Below are positions 1-6,017 of a DNA stretch of 6,509 bases, piece after piece. Source of the DNA: Patescibacteria group bacterium UBA3458 (GTDB lineage Bacteria; Patescibacteriota; Minisyncoccia; Phycocordibacterales; UBA2100); assembly GCA_002378745.1 (NCBI GenBank), contig DFRR01000001.1, positions 2,801 to 9,309 on the forward strand, given 5' to 3'. Made by a program: the position numbers and the translations under genes. The notes under the pieces are model-generated. The model did not search any database and was not told where the DNA came from. It saw only the letters and a list, made by a program, of their open reading frames with translations. Each line of letters opens with the position of its first letter. The stretch's first letter is position 1.

Positions 1-230
1 ACAATAGGACGCTCTAACTCAGTGTAGCGAAACTTCGCTCGAAGTTTCTCCTGTCCACGGGCATCAGCAAACACGAGACCATCAGCCGAGGTAAATTCCG
101 TAAAGGTTACGTATGACGCTCCTAAACCCTTACTATGTTTAGCAATAACTGCCCGAAACGCCGCATCGGTGACGTCCTCCATCGGTGCGAGTATAAAAAA
201 TGGTTGTGGTAGCTGCTGCCAAAAATGCAT
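1..230 (-). CDS. dus: tRNA-dihydrouridine synthase, N-terminal part (cut by window edge)
   Basis: Dus enzymes are flavin (FMN)-dependent reductases that convert uridine to dihydrouridine in the D-loop and other sites of tRNA in the cytoplasm, using NAD(P)H. Only 76 codons plus two bases are present. They show the family's opening signature LAPMEDVTDAAFR at residues 14-26 (family form LAPM.GVTD..FR, the start of the FMN-binding TIM barrel) and VTFTEFTSADGL at 41-52 (family form TEm.sa.gl). The catalytic cysteine and the tRNA-binding C-terminal domain lie outside the window. The start is the ATG at 230: an in-frame TAG at 240-242 lies just upstream and no other ATG is available. It is 15 nt downstream of the ftsQ-like stop, so it is probably cotranscribed. 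No SD sequence is visible before the ATG. The family call is firm; which Dus subfamily cannot be told. Confidence 0.9.
   Translation of the reverse strand, partial: MHFWQQLPQPFFILAPMEDVTDAAFRAVIAKHSKGLGASYVTFTEFTSADGLVFADARGQEKLRAKFRYTELERPI
29..48. repeat. Near-perfect inverted repeat inside dus
   Basis: GAAACTTCG (29-37) and CGAAGTTTC (40-48) are perfect 9-bp inverted arms around CT. The repeat lies within codons for residues about 61-67 of the dus product (E-K-L-R-A-K-F). It could form a small mRNA hairpin, but there is no T-run next to it, so it is not a terminator. Confidence 0.5.
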
Positions 231-245
231 CGCACTAGACTAGCA

Positions 246-1154
246 TCAGAGCGCCTCGTTGTCAGCAATACTGGATTTTAGTTTATGATACACACGCTCA
301 CCAAAGCGCATATCAATGTAAAGCATATCGTCGAGGGCAGCGCGTAAATGATGTGTATCAAGCACAGCCGCAAGATTGAATGCAATGATGCCCAAGTCAT
401 CTTCGAGTGCAACCTTCAGCTCCCATCCCGGTTCAATATATACCCGTGCTTCGTCATGCTGAAACGCAAATGAGCGCACGGTAAGACCCAAACTTTCTAA
501 CTCAGAGATAAACGTTGTTACGTCGGCGAAGTGTTCAGGGGCTACACGTGTACGCAAGAAGTTTGTTCGTGATTCGGAAACTCCACCGGTAATGAGTAAC
601 GTACTGGTACTTGTCGTTGGAATCTCCTCGAAAATGAAACCCCCTCGGTCAAGCAGATAACATGTTCCCGAGACTCCTTCACTGTCGCACCACTGTGCGT
701 ATGTATTGCGCTCACGTATGGTGACCTGCACGGCTTGCCGCGTTGGTTGGGATTCAATACGAATAGTGTCAATCTTAGGAAATGCATATGCAATGCTGCG
801 CTCAAGCTCGGCTCGTGGATAGAGCAACACATTCTGACGCGAAAAGAGCCAAGCGAGCGGCTTCTCGGTATTTCTCAGCAACGCCAATTGCACCGCTTGC
901 TCGTGAATATCTTCGACACCCTGCACGTCAATACGAGTCACAGTTAGTGCACTCAGGAATGAAACCCAACTGAAAAAGCCAACGATTGAAACGAACACGA
1001 CAAGAATAGTCGCCGCAATAAGTGCACGAAGTTTCCGTCGACGGGAAGCAACTTTTGATTTAGGAAGTGGCCCCCCGGAGCGCGTAAATGTAGCGCCCCC
1101 ACCGGTTCGTGCAGAGCGGCTATTGGTGCGTGTCGTTCGACGATTACGCCACAT
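246..1154 (-). CDS. ftsQ: FtsQ/DivIB-type cell-division protein with POTRA domain
   Basis: FtsQ/DivIB is a bitopic membrane protein that links early and late divisome proteins (FtsB, FtsL, FtsW/FtsI) at midcell. The 302-residue protein has a basic, Ser/Thr/Gly-rich cytoplasmic N-terminus (1-42), one hydrophobic membrane segment (about 43-67), then a POTRA-like region starting LTVTRIDVQGV (70-80) and running to about 145. Next come IRERNTYAQW (146-155) and YLLDRGGFIFEE (166-177), which match the FtsQ pattern of an Er.p.a stretch followed by lvD..G..f. Near the C-terminus YIDMRFGERVYHK (279-291) matches the FtsQ strand iDlRf...v..k. Cys156 and Cys165 flank a short loop in the extracytoplasmic part and could form a disulfide. 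It starts 8 nt after the serS stop, without an SD, and no earlier start is possible without overlapping serS. FtsQ is poorly conserved, so the call rests on architecture plus short motifs. Another POTRA membrane protein is the main alternative. Confidence 0.8.
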   Translation of the reverse strand: MWRNRRTTRTNSRSARTGGGATFTRSGGPLPKSKVASRRRKLRALIAATILVVFVSIVGFFSWVSFLSALTVTRIDVQGVEDIHEQAVQLALLRNTEKPLAWLFSRQNVLLYPRAELERSIAYAFPKIDTIRIESQPTRQAVQVTIRERNTYAQWCDSEGVSGTCYLLDRGGFIFEEIPTTSTSTLLITGGVSESRTNFLRTRVAPEHFADVTTFISELESLGLTVRSFAFQHDEARVYIEPGWELKVALEDDLGIIAFNLAAVLDTHHLRAALDDMLYIDMRFGERVYHKLKSSIADNEAL

Positions 1155-1162
1155 ATGCGTAG

Positions 1163-2431
1163 TTACTTAGTTATGTACTCCTTGTTACCAAGATATGGGC
1201 GAAGCACTTCAGGAACGCGTATTGAACCGTCTGCTTGCTGGTAGTTCTCAATGAGCGAAACAAGCAAACGTGGTGTTGCTGCCGCAGTGTTGTTGAGTGA
1301 GTGTGCAAATCGTCGCTTTCCTTCCGCATCTCGATACGTAATGTTAAAACGTCGTGTTTGGAAGTCATGAAAGTACGAAGCTGAATGTGTCTCACGATAC
1401 ACGCCCTCCTTCGGTACCCACGCTTCGATGTCGTACTTTTTTACTTGCCCCTGCCCCAAGTCACCACCGCAGTTCAAAACAACACGATACGGAATACCCA
1501 ACGACTGCATAAATTCTTCAGCGTTTGTAGTGAGCCATTCATGCCACCGTACCGACTCCTCATGATTCGCCTCGCACAAAATAACCTGTTCCCATTTATA
1601 GAACTCGTGTACACGAATAAGCCCCTTCGTGTCTTTACCATGACTTCCCGCTTCTCGGCGAAAACATGGTGAAAATGCGAGGAATTTTATTGGCAATGTA
1701 GTAAACGAAAGTTCTTCATCGCGATAATACCCCATTACCGGTACTTCTGCCGTACCGGTTAAGAACTCATCGTCCTGTGTTTTATACAAATCTTCTGCAT
1801 CGTTTGGTAAGTGCCCAGTGCCGTAAAAGTTTTCTTTACGCACAACTGTCGGTGTAATCATCAGTTCCATCTCTTTCTGCAAAAAGAAATCACGTGCATA
1901 GTTCCACACCGCAAACGAAAGTTCTGCCCCAGCGTTTTTCAAAAAGTAGCCACGAAATCCGTGTACCTTTGAACCGCGCTCAAAGTCGACCATGTTTAAA
2001 TCTGTCATGATTTGCAAATGATCTTTTGGTTCAAACGAAAAGACTGTTTTCTCTCCCCATGTACGTATCTCTTGGTTCTCAGCATCACTAGCTCCTTCCG
2101 GAACAGACATGTCCGGCACATTGGGCACTTGTAACATCAATGCCTGCCACTGTGTCATGACCTCCTTGAGCTGTTCTTCGTCTTTCTGCAATGTAGCTTT
2201 AAGCTGTTGCATTGCTTCTATTTTTTCCTGTCGTTGCTGTGGATCCTGTTGGGTAGCAATCTCCTTCGTTATTTCATTCTGATGCGCTCGCTGCTCTTCA
2301 ACACGTTGAAGTAATTCCTTTCGAGTATCATCAAGGGCAATGAGCGCATCAAGATCAATATCGATGTGCTTCTTCTTTGCACCGAACGCTACAACGTCCT
2401 TGTTTTCCCGAATGAATTTAATATCAAGCAT
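1163..2431 (-). CDS. serS: Seryl-tRNA synthetase (class II)
   Basis: SerS charges tRNA-Ser (and tRNA-Sec where present) with serine in an ATP-dependent reaction in the cytosol. The 422-residue length is normal. Residues about 28-100 are charged, Gln/Glu-rich and heptad-like, matching the long antiparallel coiled-coil arm that grips the tRNA variable arm. The catalytic domain shows the TGTAEV serine pocket (225-230), motif 2 as FSPCFRREAGSHGKDT (253-268) followed by GLIRVHEFYKWEQ (270-282), the GDLGQ segment (323-327), and E347...DFQTRR (356-361). Motif 3 is HSLNNTAAATPRLL (377-390) followed by LIENYQ (393-398), with Arg388 kept. Motif 3 lacks the N-G-S-G form of typical bacterial SerS and looks more like the N-x-T...A-T-x-R form of eukaryotic and archaeal enzymes. 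The ATG at 2431 gives the canonical MLDIKFIREN opening. It is first in the leftward serS-ftsQ-dus series and divergent from dprA. Confidence 0.97.
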   Translation of the reverse strand: MLDIKFIRENKDVVAFGAKKKHIDIDLDALIALDDTRKELLQRVEEQRAHQNEITKEIATQQDPQQRQEKIEAMQQLKATLQKDEEQLKEVMTQWQALMLQVPNVPDMSVPEGASDAENQEIRTWGEKTVFSFEPKDHLQIMTDLNMVDFERGSKVHGFRGYFLKNAGAELSFAVWNYARDFFLQKEMELMITPTVVRKENFYGTGHLPNDAEDLYKTQDDEFLTGTAEVPVMGYYRDEELSFTTLPIKFLAFSPCFRREAGSHGKDTKGLIRVHEFYKWEQVILCEANHEESVRWHEWLTTNAEEFMQSLGIPYRVVLNCGGDLGQGQVKKYDIEAWVPKEGVYRETHSASYFHDFQTRRFNITYRDAEGKRRFAHSLNNTAAATPRLLVSLIENYQQADGSIRVPEVLRPYLGNKEYITK

Positions 2432-2458
2432 ATTCGTCTGTTACTATGGAATCGTACT
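2432..2458. promoter_or_regulatory. 27-bp divergent serS/dprA intergenic region
   Basis: Both genes start from this gap. For dprA (rightward) there is an extended -10 element, TG-t-TACTAT: TG at 2439-2440 and the hexamer at 2442-2447, 11 nt before the ATG at 2459. It has no good -35, and a start site about 7 nt after the hexamer would give a leader of only a few nucleotides. For serS (leftward) the best candidate reads TACGAT at 2456-2451, with TTGTTG at 2479-2474 and a 17-bp spacer, so its -35 lies inside the first dprA codons. The rightward element is the more convincing; the leftward one is tentative. Confidence 0.45.
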
Positions 2459-3325
2459 ATGCTCCAGCACATTCAACAAATCACCGCTCAGGACTTCCCT
2501 GCGCTCCTGCAAGAAATTACTGACCCGCCAGAGCAGCTCTACATACGCGGTACATTGCCGTGCGCAGACACGAAATTACTTGCCGTTGTGGGCTCACGAA
2601 GTGCAACAGCATACGGTCGCGAGGTCATTGAGTATCTTATTCAGGGCTTGCGCGGGTATCCGGTTGGCATCGTATCCGGTATGGCACTGGGAATTGATGG
2701 TGCTGCGCACGAAGCAGCACTTACAGCCGAGCTTCCCACCATCGCTGTGCTAGGCTCTGGGCTTTCTGACGCTACATTGTATCCCCGTGCACACGTGCAG
2801 CTTGCTCAGCGCATTCTTGCAGCAGGTGGTGCGTTAGTGAGTGAGTTTGAACCGGAACAACGAGCCGCGCCGTGGACATTCCCGCAACGCAATCGAATTG
2901 TCGCTGGTCTCTCGCACGCCACGCTACTAATTGAAGCGGCAGAACGCTCGGGGACACTTATTACTGCGCGATTAGCGACGGAATACAATCGCGAACTACT
3001 CGTAGTGCCCGGATCCATCTTTGCTGCATCATCAAAGGGGACGCATCAATTTTTAAAACTCGGTGCAACGCCGGTGACCACACCCGAGGATATTCTTGAA
3101 GCACTGCATATACCGGTACAAACAAAAGATGCGACACAAGGTGGTCACTCGTACAAGTTTTCACCGGAAGAGCAAGAACTCTATGACGCACTTGCTGAAC
3201 CATGTTCGCGTGACGAACTCATCGCACAACTTTCGTATTCGGTTACGACTGCAAACATAGTGCTCTCAAAACTGGAACTAGAAGGAGTTATTGTCGAAAA
3301 GTTTGGCACACTCCGACGCATATAA
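2459..3325 (+). CDS. dprA: DNA-processing protein DprA (Smf)
   Basis: DprA binds incoming single-stranded DNA in natural transformation, protects it and loads RecA; it is also widespread in bacteria not known to be competent. The 288-residue protein has a short N-terminal part, then the Rossmann-like DprA core (about 38-217): VGSR (44-47), SGMALGIDGAAH (73-84), LGSGLSDATLYP (98-109), FPQRNRIVAGLS (141-152), EAAERSGTLITA (159-170) and VPGS (183-186). A winged-helix C-terminal domain follows (about 234-288: FSPEEQELYDAL, then LSKLELEGVI). The frame is open further upstream, to an ATG at 2366, but that would overlap serS by 66 bp and add residues unlike the family, so ATG 2459 is preferred. Only a weak GGA lies 8 nt before it. 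The gene ends 8 nt before a strong terminator hairpin. Confidence 0.95.
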   Translation: MLQHIQQITAQDFPALLQEITDPPEQLYIRGTLPCADTKLLAVVGSRSATAYGREVIEYLIQGLRGYPVGIVSGMALGIDGAAHEAALTAELPTIAVLGSGLSDATLYPRAHVQLAQRILAAGGALVSEFEPEQRAAPWTFPQRNRIVAGLSHATLLIEAAERSGTLITARLATEYNRELLVVPGSIFAASSKGTHQFLKLGATPVTTPEDILEALHIPVQTKDATQGGHSYKFSPEEQELYDALAEPCSRDELIAQLSYSVTTANIVLSKLELEGVIVEKFGTLRRI

Positions 3326-3372
3326 AAAGAGAAGACCCGCGCACGTGCGTGCGCGGGTCCTTTCGTTTTGCT
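3326..3372. terminator. Bidirectional intrinsic terminator between convergent genes
   Basis: A perfect 11-bp GC-rich stem pairs 3334-3344 (GACCCGCGCAC) with 3349-3359 (GTGCGCGGGTC) around a four-base loop, GTGC. To the right is the T-rich CTTTCGTTTTG; to the left is AAAAAGAGAA, which reads as a T-rich run on the minus strand. The structure can therefore stop dprA transcripts from the left and transcripts of the small gene from the right. It lies 8 nt past the dprA stop and 21 nt past the stop of the small gene, which fits both uses. Confidence 0.88.
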
Positions 3373-3380
3373 CGAGCTCT

Positions 3381-3704
3381 TCAGAAGTGCCCACCGACAC
3401 CGATGGTTACGCTCCAGCCATCCCGTCGTCCGTAAGGCGGACGTCGATAGCCCGGGGGCGGACCGACGATCACGGGCACCGGCTGCACATAGACGACCTG
3501 TGGCGGAGGCGGGCGACGATAGTCGCGACGCTGATGCATACGAGCAGCAAGTGCATCGCATGCTTCCGGCGTCATGATTCCAGCGGGATCGCCACGCTCG
3601 AAGAGTGTGCAGTGGATGCGGGGACCATGAGCCGAAGCCTCGGTTGTGCCGATCCCGAAGAACAGAAGAGCAGAAACGAACGTGGTGAGTGCGAGTGTGC
3701 GCAT
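3381..3704 (-). CDS. Small secreted proline-rich protein of unknown function
   Basis: I do not recognise a family. The 107-residue product has a clear Sec signal peptide: MR, a hydrophobic core about 4-19 (LALTTFVSALLFFGIG) and an A-S-A cleavage site after residue 25. The mature part has two cysteines (32 and 49), a short helical-looking segment MTPEACDALAARMHQRR (44-60), a Pro/Val/Tyr-rich stretch (about 62-92, with PPPP and VYVQPVPVIVGPPPGY), and a C-terminal tail ending WSVTIGVGGHF. It is probably exported and either free or wall/envelope-associated. No lipobox is seen. The start at 3704 is supported by a perfect SD and by the signal peptide; an earlier in-frame ATG at 3734 would add charged residues ahead of it. 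G+C is far higher than in flanking genes (about 65% in 3421-3660). It sits alone between dprA and topA on the opposite strand, with its own promoter and terminator, which suggests an inserted or transferred unit. Confidence 0.8.
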   Translation of the reverse strand: MRTLALTTFVSALLFFGIGTTEASAHGPRIHCTLFERGDPAGIMTPEACDALAARMHQRRDYRRPPPPQVVYVQPVPVIVGPPPGYRRPPYGRRDGWSVTIGVGGHF

Positions 3705-3708
3705 AGTG

Positions 3709-3718
3709 CACCTCCTTT
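3709..3718 (-). promoter_or_regulatory. Perfect Shine-Dalgarno of the small secreted-protein gene
   Basis: On the minus strand AAAGGAGGTG lies 4 nt before the ATG at 3704 (6 nt from the GGAGG core). It is fully complementary to the usual 16S rRNA 3' end. It decides the start at 3704 over the ATG at 3734. It is the only strong SD in the window. Confidence 0.9.
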
Positions 3719-3739
3719 CTCTCGCGTTTACCAACGTAC

Positions 3740-3767
3740 ATTATGCGATATTTGACAAATATGTCAA
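3740..3767 (-). promoter_or_regulatory. Sigma70-type promoter of the small secreted-protein gene
   Basis: Reading leftward, a perfect -35 TTGACA (3767-3762) is followed by a 16-bp spacer and a -10 CATAAT (3745-3740; five of six consensus bases). Transcription would start near 3733, giving a leader of about 29 nt that contains the SD. This is the best promoter in the window. Confidence 0.78.
3752..3767. promoter_or_regulatory. Palindromic operator-like site over the -35 box
   Basis: TTGACAAATATGTCAA is an inverted repeat with perfect 6-bp arms (TTGACA/TGTCAA) and a 4-bp centre. One arm is exactly the -35 box of the leftward promoter and the other lies in its spacer, so a dimeric repressor bound here would block RNA polymerase. 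A further TTGTCA half-site is at 3784-3789. The symmetry is seen; protein binding is inferred, and a -35 hexamer by itself supplies half of the repeat. Confidence 0.45.
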
Positions 3768-3846
3768 TGTGTGTGATTGTCCTTTGTCATACCTTATTAG
3801 CAACAAAATTTTGCATTTTTTGTAAAGCCATGTAACCCTTCCGCCT

Positions 3847-6003
3847 ATGAAGCTCGTAATTGTTGAGTCCCCTGCTAAAGCAAAGACTATCGAGAAATAC
3901 CTCGGCGAGGGTTTTACCGTACGTGCCAGCGTCGGCCACGTGCGTGATTTACCCAAGAGCAACAAGAAGGCGATTGATGTGAAAGCGGGCTTCGTACCAA
4001 ACTACGAAGTTGTTACCCAAAAGCAAGATGTCATTGCCGACCTCACGAAGCTCGCCAAAAAAGCTGACGAGGTTATCCTCGCAACAGACCCCGACCGCGA
4101 GGGAGAAGCTATCGCCTGGCACCTTAAGGAGGTCCTCGGGTTGAAAAAACCAAAGCGCATCGTGTTCCACGAAATTACTAAAGATGCCGTACAAGAGGCA
4201 CTAAAAAATCCTCGCGCTATTGACGAGCATTTGCGCGAAGCGCAAGAAGCACGTCGCGTTCTCGACCGTCTCGTTGGATACGACCTCTCGGGACTCATTT
4301 GGAAGAAAGTGCGCTACGGACTCTCTGCCGGTCGTGTACAATCCCCTGCGCTGCGCATCCTTATGGAGCGAGAGCGAGAGATTCGCGCCTTTGTGCCCGA
4401 AAAGTTCTGGGTGCTCACTGCAGACACTAAAACCAAAAACGGTGATGCGATAACGTTCACCTGTACTGAGGAGCCAAAAACGGAAAAAGACGCGACTGCA
4501 ATCAAAAAAGCAGCTGAGCAACACGATTGGAAGATTGCTGAGATAAAGGAAAGTGCCGCGCGCCGTACAACGCGTGCGCCGTTCACTACATCAACCTTGC
4601 AACAAGCTGCAAGCTCTCGCCTGGGATACGCGCCATCACGCACGATGGGCATCGCGCAGAAACTCTACGAAGGTGGCTTCATCACCTACATGCGTACGGA
4701 CAGCACGAACCTTTCAAATCAAGCGGTTACACAAATTGAGCGTGTTATCGAGTCTGAATATGGAAAAGATCATGTTGCACTCCGTCAATACAAAACCAAA
4801 TCAAAGTCAGCGCAAGAAGCACACGAAGCAATACGTCCAACAGATATCTCAAAGTTATCTGCCGGGCGCACCGATGAGCAAAAGCGTTTGTACTCACTCA
4901 TTTGGGCTCGTACCGTTGCGAGTCAGATGATTGACGCCGAAATCGCACGCACAAAAGTCACTGCAACAGTTGCGGATGCAAACATTCCTGATTTCGCAGT
5001 GACCGGCTCACGTATCATAAAGGAGGGTTGGCTTCGTGCAGACCCGGCAGCTCGTGGCGAAGATGTAGAGTTGCCAAAAGTTGCGGAGAATGAGCCTCTC
5101 ACGGTTCTCAATGTTGAAAGTGTTGGAAAAGAGACACAACCACCGCCACGATACACGGAAGCACGTCTCATTAAAGAGCTTGAGAAGCGTGGTATTGGTC
5201 GCCCGAGTACATACGCTGCCATCATGCGCACTCTTGCCGACCGTGGCTATGTAACAAAAGAAGGACGCACGCTCACACCAACTGACACCGGAGATGTCGT
5301 GAGCAGCTTCCTCGAAGAGCACTTTACTGAATACGTCAGTGATACGTTCACTGCAGAGATGGAAGATGAGCTTGACGAGCTCGCGGAGGGCAAACGTCAG
5401 TATGTGAAGACCTTGAAGGATTTCTACACACCCTTTACAAAAGTGGTTGCCTCTAAAGAAGACATTCCAAAACTCACCAATCTTGGTCCGGTGCCTGAGG
5501 AGTTTAAGTGCCCAGAATGTGGTGGTGCGATGGTATACAAACTTGCAAAGCATGGAAAGTTCATGAGCTGTGCAAAATTCCCAGAGTGTCATGGCGCACG
5601 CAAAGAAGACGGCAACATTATCGAACCACCGAAAGAACTTGGTGAGCCCTGTCCAAAATGTCGTGATGGAAAACTCGTTGAACGCGAAGGGCGCTTTGGC
5701 ATGTTTATCTCATGTGACCGATATCCGAAGTGTAAGTACATTAAGCAGGATGCACTACTTAATTCTACCGGCGTAAAATGCACCGAGTGTAAAGACGGCG
5801 AACTGGTAGAGCGGCATGGGCGCTTTGGTCCATTCTTTAGTTGTTCCAATTACCCTGATTGCAAACTCGCAATTAAGGCGCGTCCGACCGGCAACCTCTG
5901 TAAGCTCTGTGGCAAACTCATGATGGATGGTACAAAGACCATTCCTGAAAGATGCAGTGACAAAACCTGCCCCAACCACAATCCACACAAACTAGAAAAG
6001 TAG
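3847..6003 (+). CDS. topA: DNA topoisomerase I (type IA)
   Basis: TopA relaxes negatively supercoiled DNA by cutting one strand through a 5'-phosphotyrosine link and passing the other strand. The 718-residue protein is complete. It has a Toprim domain with Glu7 in VIVESPAKAKTIEKYL (4-19) and the metal-binding DPDREGEAIAWHL (81-93); GLSAGRVQSPALR (158-170); the active-site tyrosine Tyr281 in GFITYMRTDSTNLS (277-290); EAHEAIRPTD (324-333); and PRYTEARLIKELEKRGIGR (434-452) followed by PSTYA. Four C-terminal four-cysteine zinc modules follow: Cys555/558/575/581, 602/605/623/629, 645/648/666/672 and 685/688/703/708. Modules 2 and 3 are close repeats (LVEREGRFG and LVERHGRFG). The ATG at 3847 gives the canonical MKLVIVESPAKAKTIEKYL opening. 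No SD precedes it, and the best promoter guess (TTAGCA 3797-3802, 18-bp spacer, TGTAAA 3821-3826) is weak. Confidence 0.98.
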   Translation: MKLVIVESPAKAKTIEKYLGEGFTVRASVGHVRDLPKSNKKAIDVKAGFVPNYEVVTQKQDVIADLTKLAKKADEVILATDPDREGEAIAWHLKEVLGLKKPKRIVFHEITKDAVQEALKNPRAIDEHLREAQEARRVLDRLVGYDLSGLIWKKVRYGLSAGRVQSPALRILMEREREIRAFVPEKFWVLTADTKTKNGDAITFTCTEEPKTEKDATAIKKAAEQHDWKIAEIKESAARRTTRAPFTTSTLQQAASSRLGYAPSRTMGIAQKLYEGGFITYMRTDSTNLSNQAVTQIERVIESEYGKDHVALRQYKTKSKSAQEAHEAIRPTDISKLSAGRTDEQKRLYSLIWARTVASQMIDAEIARTKVTATVADANIPDFAVTGSRIIKEGWLRADPAARGEDVELPKVAENEPLTVLNVESVGKETQPPPRYTEARLIKELEKRGIGRPSTYAAIMRTLADRGYVTKEGRTLTPTDTGDVVSSFLEEHFTEYVSDTFTAEMEDELDELAEGKRQYVKTLKDFYTPFTKVVASKEDIPKLTNLGPVPEEFKCPECGGAMVYKLAKHGKFMSCAKFPECHGARKEDGNIIEPPKELGEPCPKCRDGKLVEREGRFGMFISCDRYPKCKYIKQDALLNSTGVKCTECKDGELVERHGRFGPFFSCSNYPDCKLAIKARPTGNLCKLCGKLMMDGTKTIPERCSDKTCPNHNPHKLEK

Positions 6004-6004
6004 C

Positions 6005-6010
6005 TATACT
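6005..6010 (+). promoter_or_regulatory. Possible -10 element giving a near-leaderless transcript
   Basis: TATACT, five of six consensus bases, starts 2 nt after the topA stop codon and ends 7 nt before the ATG at 6018. A weak -35, TCCACA (5982-5987, four of six), stands 17 bp upstream. If used, transcription would begin at or next to the start codon. Read-through from topA is an equal possibility, because no terminator lies in the 14-nt gap. Confidence 0.35.
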
Positions 6011-6017
6011 AAAGCAT

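Noticed and set aside
2366..2458. Longer N-terminus for DprA from the ATG at 2366
   Set aside because: It would overlap serS by 66 bp and add 31 residues with no family resemblance; ATG 2459 gives a normal DprA opening and follows an extended -10 element.
3705..3734. Upstream start for the small secreted protein at 3734
   Set aside because: It would add charged residues before the signal peptide, start at about the predicted transcription start, and ignore the perfect SD before 3704.
3181..3755. Long open frames overlapping the small gene (minus 3181-3741, plus 3291-3755)
   Set aside because: Both run through the terminator hairpin, and their products are low-complexity and rich in Arg, Ser and His. 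They are best explained as shadows of GC-rich coding DNA.
3830..3835. ATG-TAA start-stop element just upstream of topA
   Set aside because: It is only six bases, has no SD, and is expected by chance; nothing else suggests translational control.
5008..5592. 194-codon open frame antisense to topA
   Set aside because: It is entirely within topA, has no recognisable domain or ribosome site, and its composition fits a shadow of the topA codons.
5510..5980. Repeated segments at the topA 3' end as a possible DNA repeat array
   Set aside because: The similarity follows the zinc-binding modules at protein level (C-x-x-C...RFG...SC...YP.C), so it is a domain repeat and not a mobile or CRISPR repeat.
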